Assembly: GCA_052148435.1 (NCBI GenBank) | Contig: JBKQIF010000132.1 | Span: forward strand, 1-64,000 | DNA from: JBEKYD01 sp052148435 | GTDB lineage: Bacteria > Acidobacteriota > Terriglobia > Bryobacterales > Bryobacteraceae | DNA length: 64,000 nt | Direction: 5' to 3' | Shown: positions 7,492 through 15,038 of the stretch, piece by piece | Layout of the letters: the number at the start of each line of letters is the position of its first letter | Position numbering within the stretch: the stretch's first letter is position 1 | Notes under the pieces: model-generated | What the model saw: the letters and a program-made list of their open reading frames with translations, nothing else | Told to the model about the DNA's origin: nothing | Databases searched by the model: none | Position numbers and translations under genes: made by a program

Positions 7492-9195
7492 TCAGTTCTC
7501 AGCGGAATGCAAGCCTCCCGCGCCGGCTTCGAAACAGATGGCGCCGGCCGGGCAATTCCACAGGCAGGCGCCGCAATACACGCACTTTTCACGGTCGAAG
7601 GCCGGCACGGCGCCCGTGCCCGGCGTGATGGCCTGGCCGGAGCAGATCTCCACGCAGGTGCGCGCGTCGCAGTCTTCGCAAGCTGCCGAGTCGGTAAAGC
7701 GCACGTGATCGGGATAGCCCGGCGCGGCCTGCACCTTGCCGCCGACCAGCAGCGCGTCCTGCAGCGACATCAGCAGCTTGCCATCGCAGGCGATCTCGGG
7801 CCAGCCGGCGCGCTCCATCAGAGCGTCGTGCGCGCCCGTGCCTTTGGCCGCGCACTCCCGCTGAATGCGCCGCACCTCGTCCGCCGGAATGCGTCCGCGA
7901 TAGTATTCCGCGATTGGCGGCATGGGCTTCGGCTCGCCGCCGAGGGCGAACCGGCCCTTGGTCATGCCTGCCAGCGCCATGCCGGCCAGGCCGGCGATTA
8001 CGCCGCGGTGGAAACCGTCGCGGGCGCGCTCGGCAATGCGGCCTTCCGCTTCCACCCAGCTTGCCCGGCGGCGCCGGACGTAGGTTTCCTCCAGGTTCTG
8101 GCGCGTAAACGGGCGGCCGTCCTTCATCAGCTCGACGACGCCTTCGGCCAGTTGCGTGCCCGTGGTCCAGGCTTCATCCACGCCGGAACCGGTCAGCACG
8201 TTGGTGCTGCCGGAGCCTTCGCCGATGCGCGCCCAACCGTCACCGGCCAGGTAAGGCTCGCCGCGCCGCCCCGATTCCGCCAGCGATTTCGCGCCCCATG
8301 AGCGCAGCGTGCCGCCCTCCAGATAGCGCCATAAATAGGGATGCTGGATGTAATGCTGCAGATACCGGTAGGAGGTCCGCACCGGGCAGCGGAACCATGA
8401 CGGCACGAAGATTCCCACCGAGGCCACGCGCTCCGGATGCACGTAGAAGAAGCCGAAAATCTCCGGCTCCGGATAGCCGAAGCTGTGGAAAACCGTGCCG
8501 GGTTCCAGGTCCACACGCTCGGGCAGATCGATCACCATCTTGGCGCCCACCGCCCATTCCCGCGGATGATGTCCAGGGGGAAGGCCGAAGCGCTCGTCCA
8601 GCCGCCGGCCGACTGCGCCCACCGGCCCATCGCCCACCACCGTCAGGGCGGCGCGAACATCCATATCGGGAAGCTCGACGCCGGCCACGCGATCGCCTTC
8701 GATCAGGGGTCCCGAAACCGGGGTGCCGGGCCAGATCTGCACCGCGCCCGAGCCTATGAGCTGGCTGCCCACCCACTGGTTGAACTGGCCGATGGAGAAG
8801 AGCAATCCGTCATCTTTGCGCAAGAATGGCGGGGTATAGGGCAGTTCGACGGCGCTGTGGCGGGCCAGGCGAACCGCGCCGATGGCGCGATCCGCCAGGC
8901 GCAGCCCGGTCGAGCGGCGGCTGGCGCCGGCCGGGTCGAGCAGGTAGAGCACCTTTTCATGGGCTACGCGCGTGGCCATGGGGATTTCCGACGGATCGAG
9001 ATCGGGGAAGCTGGCGCGAATGCCGCGTGCGCGCGTGACCGCGCCGGACACGCCGAAAGCGATATCGTCGGCACGCTCGTAACAGATGACATTGGGAGAC
9101 AAGCCAGACCGGGAGAGCGTAGTTAGAAATCCGCCCATCGCCGGGCCGAAGCCCACGCAAACGATATCGATATCGAGGACCGGCCGGTCGCTCAT
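7492..9195 (-). CDS. ETF:quinone oxidoreductase-like flavoprotein with C-terminal ferredoxin domain
   Basis: 567 residues. The N-terminal Rossmann FAD site has G-F-G-P-A-M-G (about 12-18). The middle resembles FixC/ETF-QO dehydrogenases, with GEGSGSTNVLTGSGVDEA as the second FAD contact. The C-terminal 70 residues hold two cysteine clusters, C-x2-C-x4-C-x3-C and CVYCGACLWNCP, typical of [4Fe-4S] ferredoxin domains, so FixC- and FixX-like parts appear fused. The expected role is to pass electrons from EtfAB to the quinone pool. The ATG at 9195 overlaps the acyl-CoA dehydrogenase stop (ATGA), which indicates translational coupling and rules out the longer in-frame start. Confidence 0.88.
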   Translation of the reverse strand: MSDRPVLDIDIVCVGFGPAMGGFLTTLSRSGLSPNVICYERADDIAFGVSGAVTRARGIRASFPDLDPSEIPMATRVAHEKVLYLLDPAGASRRSTGLRLADRAIGAVRLARHSAVELPYTPPFLRKDDGLLFSIGQFNQWVGSQLIGSGAVQIWPGTPVSGPLIEGDRVAGVELPDMDVRAALTVVGDGPVGAVGRRLDERFGLPPGHHPREWAVGAKMVIDLPERVDLEPGTVFHSFGYPEPEIFGFFYVHPERVASVGIFVPSWFRCPVRTSYRYLQHYIQHPYLWRYLEGGTLRSWGAKSLAESGRRGEPYLAGDGWARIGEGSGSTNVLTGSGVDEAWTTGTQLAEGVVELMKDGRPFTRQNLEETYVRRRRASWVEAEGRIAERARDGFHRGVIAGLAGMALAGMTKGRFALGGEPKPMPPIAEYYRGRIPADEVRRIQRECAAKGTGAHDALMERAGWPEIACDGKLLMSLQDALLVGGKVQAAPGYPDHVRFTDSAACEDCDARTCVEICSGQAITPGTGAVPAFDREKCVYCGACLWNCPAGAICFEAGAGGLHSAEN

Positions 9196-11393
9196 GCGGG
9201 GTAGTCCAGCGCCTCCGGAATCATGACCCGGGTGAGGGCTTCGGCGGCGCGGTCCTTGGCGAGCTGCGATCCGGTCAGGCAACCATCCAGGCGCTGGCGC
9301 AGACGGGTGAATTGCTCCAGGCCGTCGAAGCGGGCGCAGGGTCCGGCCTTGCTGGGGTGCGAGCCATCGGCTTCGATGACCTCGGTGCAGGCGCGCGCCA
9401 CGCTATCCATCCCGGGTATCAGCGCTTCCAGGTCTTCCAGGTCGCCGGCCTGGTAGCAGGTGCGGCAGGCACCCGAATCCCAGGCCGGATGGCGGCAGTA
9501 GCCGAACACCAGCTCGGCGCAGATGCGGCCCACTTCGCCGGCAGCGCGCGCCGATTGGACGTGGCACAGGTCGGTGAAAAATTGCGCCAGGCCGGGCAGG
9601 GCTTCGGCCAGGGCGGGGTTTTGCGGGCCTTTGTCTTCCAACTCCAGCAGGTCCAGGATCTGGGCGCGCGAGGCCACGAGCCAGCAGAGCGCATCGGCCA
9701 GGGCGAAGGTCACCGCCTGGCGCGAGCTGTGATAGAGCTTCGAGCCATCGGCATCGGTGGAGTTCTGCAAATGGTGGAGGGTCCAGAACCACATCTCCAT
9801 GGCAGTGGCGAGGGTGCATGCGCCGGTGCCGGGACGCGTGCCAGCTATTTCGCGGAGGCGCACGATCCACTGGCGGAACTGGGCCAGGAAAAGCTCGTCA
9901 ACCATGGTGACGCCGAGCTGGCGCCGCTGCACCGCCTCGGGACCTTCATAGGTGGCCTCCAGTTGCGAATCCATCCACTTGTGGCCCAGGAAGCCGGGGC
10001 AGTCTTCCGTGATGCCGTAGCCGCCCATCAGGCTGACGGCCTCGCGCATGGTGTTGGCGCCGTGGCCGGTATTCCAGAGCTTGGCGGCGGGGCAGAGGAC
10101 GTTGACGACGGCATCGAGCATGGCGCAGCGGACCAGCGGGTCTTCGGAGGGCGTGCCGGCGGCGAGCGACTCCAGCGCCTGCTTCTGGGCGCGCCGCACG
10201 GCTTTTAACGTCGCCGAGCCGCCGGCAATTCCCATTTCCGCGAAAATTTCGGCGCGGCGGCGCTCGATCGGGTCGAGCTCGTCGAACAGCCTGGCCGCCT
10301 CAAACCCCAGCGACGCCGAAGCTTCGCCGGTGGCCCAGATATCGACCAGGCGATGCACCACGTCGGCCTTGAGCTGCAGCCCGAATTCGTAGCGCGGCGA
10401 TCCGGGCGACACCTGCTGGCTGCCGCGGAAACGCCCGCGCTGGTAGCGGATGATGGGCTCGACGGCGCTCAGCAGCTTGGCCGAAGTCATAATGGCGACC
10501 GTTACGCGGGTGCGGCGGAAGACGGCTTCGATGATTTCGCCGTGGCTGAAGCGGGGCACGATGACGCCGTCTTTGACGGTGTAGCCACCGATGATGCGGC
10601 TGGCCGGCACTTTCAGGCTGAACACGGGGTCCTGGGTGGAGGAAAGCTGGTGCACCAGCTTGCGGGTGGGCGTGCCGCGGTCGAAGATGCCGGGGTCGGT
10701 TTCTTCCAGGATCACCATACAGCTCGACTTGATGCGCGGGTCGCCGGTATCGACGGCGGCGGTGACGAAGTTGGCAAAGCCCATGTTGGTGATGAAGCGG
10801 CCGCGTTTCTCGACCTGCAGAATCGGCTCGCCTCCCTCCGGCCATTCGGCGATGCTTACCCTGCCGCCCAGCATGCCGGTCTCGACGCCGACGTAGGGCA
10901 GAGGTTCGGTCAGGGCGAAGGCGCCGCGCCAGGGGACGCGATCTTCGCCGGGAGCGGCCGGGGCGCACCGGCTCATATACGTCCGGCACTGTTCAGGCGT
11001 GCCGCGCTCGTGGATGGGCGACAGCGCCAGGCATCCGGCCAGGCTGGCGGTAGCGGCGCCGGCATCGACCCAGGCCAGCTCGTACGCGACCAGGGCCAGG
11101 GCCATGTTCTTCGGCCCGGCGATGAATCCACCCTCCTCTGGATCGAGGAAGACGGCGGTGATGCCGGATTCGTCGAAGGCCTGGAGCAGACCGGCCTTTT
11201 CCGCGGTCCATTCATGCGAATTGCGGGCTCCGGCGGCTACCAGCCGCGCTACCGGGCCGCGCGCCACGGCGCGGGCGGACTGCACCAACATCTGCAGGTC
11301 GTATCGGTCGGTAAATCGCCACAGGATCTGGCGCACGTCGTCGCCCGGCAGGGCGCGCAATGTGTCGAGTTTTCCTTCGGCTACAGTGGCCAT
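9192..11393 (-). CDS. Long acyl-CoA dehydrogenase family protein
   Basis: 733 residues, about twice the classical 380-residue enzyme and longer than the roughly 600-residue FadE-type. First gene of the ETF operon. The acyl-CoA dehydrogenase core is clear: ALTEP (about 166-170), a middle beta domain (MGFANFVTAAVDT), and a C-terminal helical FAD region with MREAVSLMGGYGITED and QLEATYEGPEAVQRR. The Glu in YEGPE is where this family often has a catalytic or FAD-contacting acidic residue. The last 200 residues are a helical extension with CRTCYQAGDLEDLEALIPG. The substrate cannot be told. The ATG has GGGAG seven bases upstream. Acyl-CoA oxidation with electrons going to the downstream ETF is the simplest reading. 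Confidence 0.88.
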   Translation of the reverse strand: MATVAEGKLDTLRALPGDDVRQILWRFTDRYDLQMLVQSARAVARGPVARLVAAGARNSHEWTAEKAGLLQAFDESGITAVFLDPEEGGFIAGPKNMALALVAYELAWVDAGAATASLAGCLALSPIHERGTPEQCRTYMSRCAPAAPGEDRVPWRGAFALTEPLPYVGVETGMLGGRVSIAEWPEGGEPILQVEKRGRFITNMGFANFVTAAVDTGDPRIKSSCMVILEETDPGIFDRGTPTRKLVHQLSSTQDPVFSLKVPASRIIGGYTVKDGVIVPRFSHGEIIEAVFRRTRVTVAIMTSAKLLSAVEPIIRYQRGRFRGSQQVSPGSPRYEFGLQLKADVVHRLVDIWATGEASASLGFEAARLFDELDPIERRRAEIFAEMGIAGGSATLKAVRRAQKQALESLAAGTPSEDPLVRCAMLDAVVNVLCPAAKLWNTGHGANTMREAVSLMGGYGITEDCPGFLGHKWMDSQLEATYEGPEAVQRRQLGVTMVDELFLAQFRQWIVRLREIAGTRPGTGACTLATAMEMWFWTLHHLQNSTDADGSKLYHSSRQAVTFALADALCWLVASRAQILDLLELEDKGPQNPALAEALPGLAQFFTDLCHVQSARAAGEVGRICAELVFGYCRHPAWDSGACRTCYQAGDLEDLEALIPGMDSVARACTEVIEADGSHPSKAGPCARFDGLEQFTRLRQRLDGCLTGSQLAKDRAAEALTRVMIPEALDYPA

Positions 11394-11494
11394 GGGGATG
11401 CTCCCTTGTCAGAAATTAGGAGTTTAGCACCTGGTGTGTAATTTTTCATCGGGTGGGCAAAAACGGACGAGAACTCCTTGCGGTAATAGGGGGG

Positions 11495-11582
11495 TGGGAC
11501 AGACGATCGTTCTCTGTCGTCTGTCGGGGCGGGCGCGCACTGGCGAGGCGTGACAGACCACGAGACTATGGTCTGTCCCACT
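11495..11582. repeat. Intergenic inverted-repeat element, copy 3 (type copy)
   Basis: Outer ends GTGGGACAGAC and GTCTGTCCCAC form a perfect 11-base inverted repeat. The left inner hairpin is ACAGACGA-N10-TCGTCTGT and the right one is GACAGACCA-N8-TGGTCTGTC. Closely similar in length and sequence to the copy at 39235-39323. It lies between the acyl-CoA dehydrogenase start and the end of the sortilin-like gene. Confidence 0.8.
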
Positions 11583-11612
11583 TGCCTTTGGAAATGCTAA
11601 AACCTGTGCCAC

Positions 11613-13643
11613 CTAACGCGCTTTGGTCTTGAGGGCGGCCCATTTCGCCATCACGGCGGCGTAGGCGGCTTGCTGCTGGCCGCAGGCCTGGAGTTCGGCC
11701 GCGGTGGGCGGCATTTCGGAGGCCTGCATGCCCATGACGGCGGCTACCAGTTGGGCGCCGATGTTGGCGAGATTGGGCGGAGGCGCGGGCTCAGCGGACG
11801 CACCGCGACCGCCACGGCCGCCTCTGCCGCCACCTTCACCGGCCGCGGGCCGGGGCGGGGCGATTTCGTCCACCTGTTTGATGAGAGCGCCGGTGGCGGG
11901 GGATTGGGGACGGGCCTTGAGCTTATCGGCCAGGGCGCGAGCTTCGGCGTATGCGCCGGCGGCAGCGCGGGCGTTGTTCTCTATCTGGGTGGTAAGGGTG
12001 AAGATCTGCTGCACCTCGGGAGTGATCTTGACGCGCGGATCCATCTTGACGGAGATGGGTTGGGTTTGGCTCTGGCCGTTCACGGTCAAGCGCACCGAGT
12101 ACAGGCCGGGGGCAACCCAGGGCGAGTTGACGGACGGGTAGGTGCGATGCGGGACGGCGTCGTTGCCGCCGCCACCACCGCCGCGTCCGCCGCCGGTAGC
12201 GCCGGGGATTGGATCGTAATGCATATCCCAGGTGAAACGGTGCATGCCGGCGCTGGTCTTGAGCACCTGGGGCGGAGCGGGCCAATAAAACGGGAGAGCG
12301 CAATCGGGCGCGGCCGGGTTCTGCTTGCAAATCCTGTCGTAGGCAACCGGATCGGTGGCGGGATCGGGACTCATTACCGGGCCGGTGCTGGAGTAGGTCC
12401 GAACGGCCTTGCCCTGGGTGTTGAGGAATTCCAGCTTGACTTCGCCGGCGGCGGCGGGCAGGTAGTAATCGACGACGGCGCCCTCGGGCGGATTTTCGCC
12501 GGCCGGCCATTCGGGCGGCCACGGGGTGGGATCGTTGGTGGCGAAGCGAATGCGGAGGGCGATGGCCGGCTTGAACAGATAGGCACTCGAAGCCGCGGCT
12601 GCCTCGGCGGCCTGGCGGAGCGGGGTCACATCGTCGAGAATCCAAAAGCCGCGGCCGTGAGTACCGGCGACGAGGTCGGAGCAGAGACAGGAGGTATCGT
12701 CTTTAATAGCAATGTCGCGCACCGAGATGGCGGGCATATCGAGGCGGAGGGAATGCCAATTGTCGCCATCGTCGAAGGAGACCCAAACCTGGGTTTCGGT
12801 AGCGGCGTAGAGGAGACCTTTCTTGCGCGGATCTTCGCGGATGGAATTGGCGGCGGCGCCCCCTTCGATGCCGTTGTCAATCTCGGTCCAGGTCTTGCCG
12901 CCGTCGTGAGTGCGCCAGAAGTGCGGGTTCATGTCGTCGAGGCGCAAGGTATTGGCGGCGGCGTAGGCGGTCTTGCTGTCGAAGTGGCCGGCATCCATGT
13001 TGAAGATGCGAGTCCAGGGCTTGATCTCGGGCGGGGTGACGTTGGTCCATTGGGCGCCGCCGTTGGTGGTGACCTGAATGAGACCGTCGCCGGTGCCCGC
13101 CCAAAGGAGGTTGACGTCGAGCGGGGAGGGCGCGATGGCGGTGACGGTGCCGAGCGGGGACGGGGTCACGGTAGAAGCGTATTTACCGGCATTGGCAGGC
13201 ACGTCCCAGGTTTGGCGGGTGAGATCGCCGCTGATGGCGGTCCAACTATGACCGCCGTTGGTGGTCTTCCACACGCCGGCGGTGCCGTAGTAGAGAATAT
13301 TGGGGTCCTTGGGGGACCAGATCAGCGGCTGGGTGCGAACGGTGCGGGCGGGGGGCTCGCCTGGCGCGGCCGCCATGGCAGCGCCACGGCCTCCGCGGCC
13401 AGGGCCGATGCCGGTCTTTTGCGCGGTGATGCGGTTATAGAGGCTGACTTTTCCGCCGTAGACCAGGTCGGGGTTCTTGGGATCGGGAGCGGCCATGCCG
13501 TACTCCTCGATGGCGACGGGGTGCCAATCGTGGAAGGTGATTTCGCCATCCATGCCGCGGCTATCGACGCAGGCCGAGCCGGAGTCCTGCTGGCCCCCGC
13601 AGAGGCGGTAGGGAAAGGCGTTGTCGGCAGTGACATGGTACAT
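11613..13643 (-). CDS. Sortilin/VPS10-like propeller protein, C-terminal part downstream of an in-frame TGA
   Basis: 676 residues from the first ATG after the stop at 13674-13676. It is in exactly the same frame as the upstream half at 13674-14864. It continues the beta-propeller (BNR/sortilin-like Y-x-S-x-D-G-G-x-T-W blades) with CGGQQDSGSACVDSRG, DPKNPDLVYGG and WKTTNGGHSWTAISGDL. A beta-sandwich region and a helical Ala/Arg/Gly-rich tail follow. With the N-terminal half it would make one exported protein of about 1083 residues, a size common for these sortilin-like 'glycosyl hydrolase' proteins of Acidobacteria, whose true substrate is unknown. Alone it lacks a signal peptide and the first blades, so it is probably not functional unless the TGA is read through. 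Confidence 0.75.
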   Translation of the reverse strand: MYHVTADNAFPYRLCGGQQDSGSACVDSRGMDGEITFHDWHPVAIEEYGMAAPDPKNPDLVYGGKVSLYNRITAQKTGIGPGRGGRGAAMAAAPGEPPARTVRTQPLIWSPKDPNILYYGTAGVWKTTNGGHSWTAISGDLTRQTWDVPANAGKYASTVTPSPLGTVTAIAPSPLDVNLLWAGTGDGLIQVTTNGGAQWTNVTPPEIKPWTRIFNMDAGHFDSKTAYAAANTLRLDDMNPHFWRTHDGGKTWTEIDNGIEGGAAANSIREDPRKKGLLYAATETQVWVSFDDGDNWHSLRLDMPAISVRDIAIKDDTSCLCSDLVAGTHGRGFWILDDVTPLRQAAEAAAASSAYLFKPAIALRIRFATNDPTPWPPEWPAGENPPEGAVVDYYLPAAAGEVKLEFLNTQGKAVRTYSSTGPVMSPDPATDPVAYDRICKQNPAAPDCALPFYWPAPPQVLKTSAGMHRFTWDMHYDPIPGATGGGRGGGGGGNDAVPHRTYPSVNSPWVAPGLYSVRLTVNGQSQTQPISVKMDPRVKITPEVQQIFTLTTQIENNARAAAGAYAEARALADKLKARPQSPATGALIKQVDEIAPPRPAAGEGGGRGGRGGRGASAEPAPPPNLANIGAQLVAAVMGMQASEMPPTAAELQACGQQQAAYAAVMAKWAALKTKAR

Positions 13644-13673
13644 GGCAGCGGTGGGCTGGGTGTACCAGTTGCT

Positions 13674-14864
13674 TCAGGATTCGCCGCGGTTGGCGGAGAC
13701 GAGGCCGCCCTGATCGGAGACCAGGAGGATGATATTGGGATTTTCGGGATTGATCCAGCTCTTCTGGTAGTCGTCGCCGCCGGGTGAGCCGCGCACGGCC
13801 GACCAGGTGACGCCGCCATCCTCGGTGCGCCAGAAGACGACGGAGGAGCTATAGACGACGTTTTCGTTCTTGGGGTCGACGGTAATGGTGGGCAGGTCGC
13901 CGCCGCCGATGCGGACGAGCGGGCGGGGATCGGGAGGGTTGGCGGTGGGAGCCCAATGCTCGCCGCCATCGGTAGTTTTGTAGAAATTGACGGAGCCCGC
14001 CGCGCCGCCGCGGCCGCCGCGGCCAGCGCCGCCGGCCGGGGCCGTATTTGAGGCCACCATAGCGTAGATGAGATTGGGGTTGCCGGGAGCAATGGCGAGG
14101 TTGGCTTCGATGACGGGCGGCAGGCCGGCGGTGAGCTGCTTCCAGGTGGTGCCGCCGTCGGTGGATTTGAAGACGCCGCCGCCGGCGCCGCCGAAAGCGC
14201 CGTTCTCATAGAATCCCTGTTGCTGCTGCCAGAGCGCGGCATAGACGATGCCGGGATTCTTGGGATCGATGCTGACATCGTTGGCGCTGGTGTAGTCGTC
14301 CTTGAAGAGCACCTTTTCGAAGCTGGCGCCGCCATCGGTGGAGCGGAAGATACCACGCTCGGAGTTGGGGCCGTAGGGGTGACCGAGGGCGGCGACGAAG
14401 AGGCGGTTGGGGTTGGTGGGGTCGACGTCGATGTTGGCGATCATCTGGGTATCGCGGAGGCCGAGGTGGGTCCAGGTTTTGCCGCCATCGATGGATTTGT
14501 AGACGCCGTCGCCCACGGCGAGATCGGGGCGAATGATTCCGGCGCCGGTGCCGACGTAGACGATGTTGGGGTTGGAGGGCGCGACGGCGATGGCGCCGAT
14601 GGAGCCGGTGGGGTTCCGGTCGAAGATGGGGACCCAGGTGGAACCGTAATCGGTGGAGCGCCAGACGCCGCCGTTGTCGAAGCCGATATAAGCCAGGTTG
14701 GGCTGGCTGGGCGCGCCAGCGACTGCGCGCGCGCGTCCGGCGCGAGTGGGACCGATGGAGCGCCAATGCATTTCGGAATAGAGTTTGGGATCGAGCGATT
14801 GGGCCGGCGCCAGCGCTGCCAGCCAGAGACCGCAGAACGCGGATAGACGAATGGATGCGGACAA
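13674..14864 (-). CDS. Sortilin/VPS10-like propeller protein, N-terminal part ending at an in-frame TGA
   Basis: 396 residues with a signal peptide (LSAFCGLWLAALAPAQS) and repeated blades such as GGVWRSTDYGSTWVPIF, VYKSIDGGKTWTHLGL and IFRSTDGGASFEKVLF. The start is a TTG at 14864 supported by an AGGAGG site eight bases upstream. Translation ends at TGA just after N-R-G-E-S. The next codons read SNWYTQPTAAMYHV, and in relatives I know the segment is G-E-T-W-S-x-W-Y-x-Q-P-T, so the TGA sits where a Trp (TGG) is expected. A single base (13674, T for C on the plus strand) therefore explains the break. It is a nonsense mutation, a sequencing error, or a recoded codon. Confidence 0.8.
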   Translation of the reverse strand: MSASIRLSAFCGLWLAALAPAQSLDPKLYSEMHWRSIGPTRAGRARAVAGAPSQPNLAYIGFDNGGVWRSTDYGSTWVPIFDRNPTGSIGAIAVAPSNPNIVYVGTGAGIIRPDLAVGDGVYKSIDGGKTWTHLGLRDTQMIANIDVDPTNPNRLFVAALGHPYGPNSERGIFRSTDGGASFEKVLFKDDYTSANDVSIDPKNPGIVYAALWQQQQGFYENGAFGGAGGGVFKSTDGGTTWKQLTAGLPPVIEANLAIAPGNPNLIYAMVASNTAPAGGAGRGGRGGAAGSVNFYKTTDGGEHWAPTANPPDPRPLVRIGGGDLPTITVDPKNENVVYSSSVVFWRTEDGGVTWSAVRGSPGGDDYQKSWINPENPNIILLVSDQGGLVSANRGES

Positions 14865-15038
14865 AAGGCGATCCTCCTGGGACTTTCACGAGTGTAATAC
14901 GGATTCGGGGGAGGGGCGAGTGTCGGTGATCGAACCACCCATGAAGGCCTGACTTCGATGGTCGAGCGCGGGAAGAAGAGCCGAGAAGGATCTCGCCTCA
15001 GCAGGCTGACAGCCTGCGCCACGGCGTAAGGCCCCGCC

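Noticed and set aside
10353..11441. Long plus-strand open frame (362 codons) opposite the acyl-CoA dehydrogenase
   Set aside because: It is the antisense of a clear enzyme gene. The translation is Gly/Ala/His/Arg-rich without family motifs, a normal effect of high GC.
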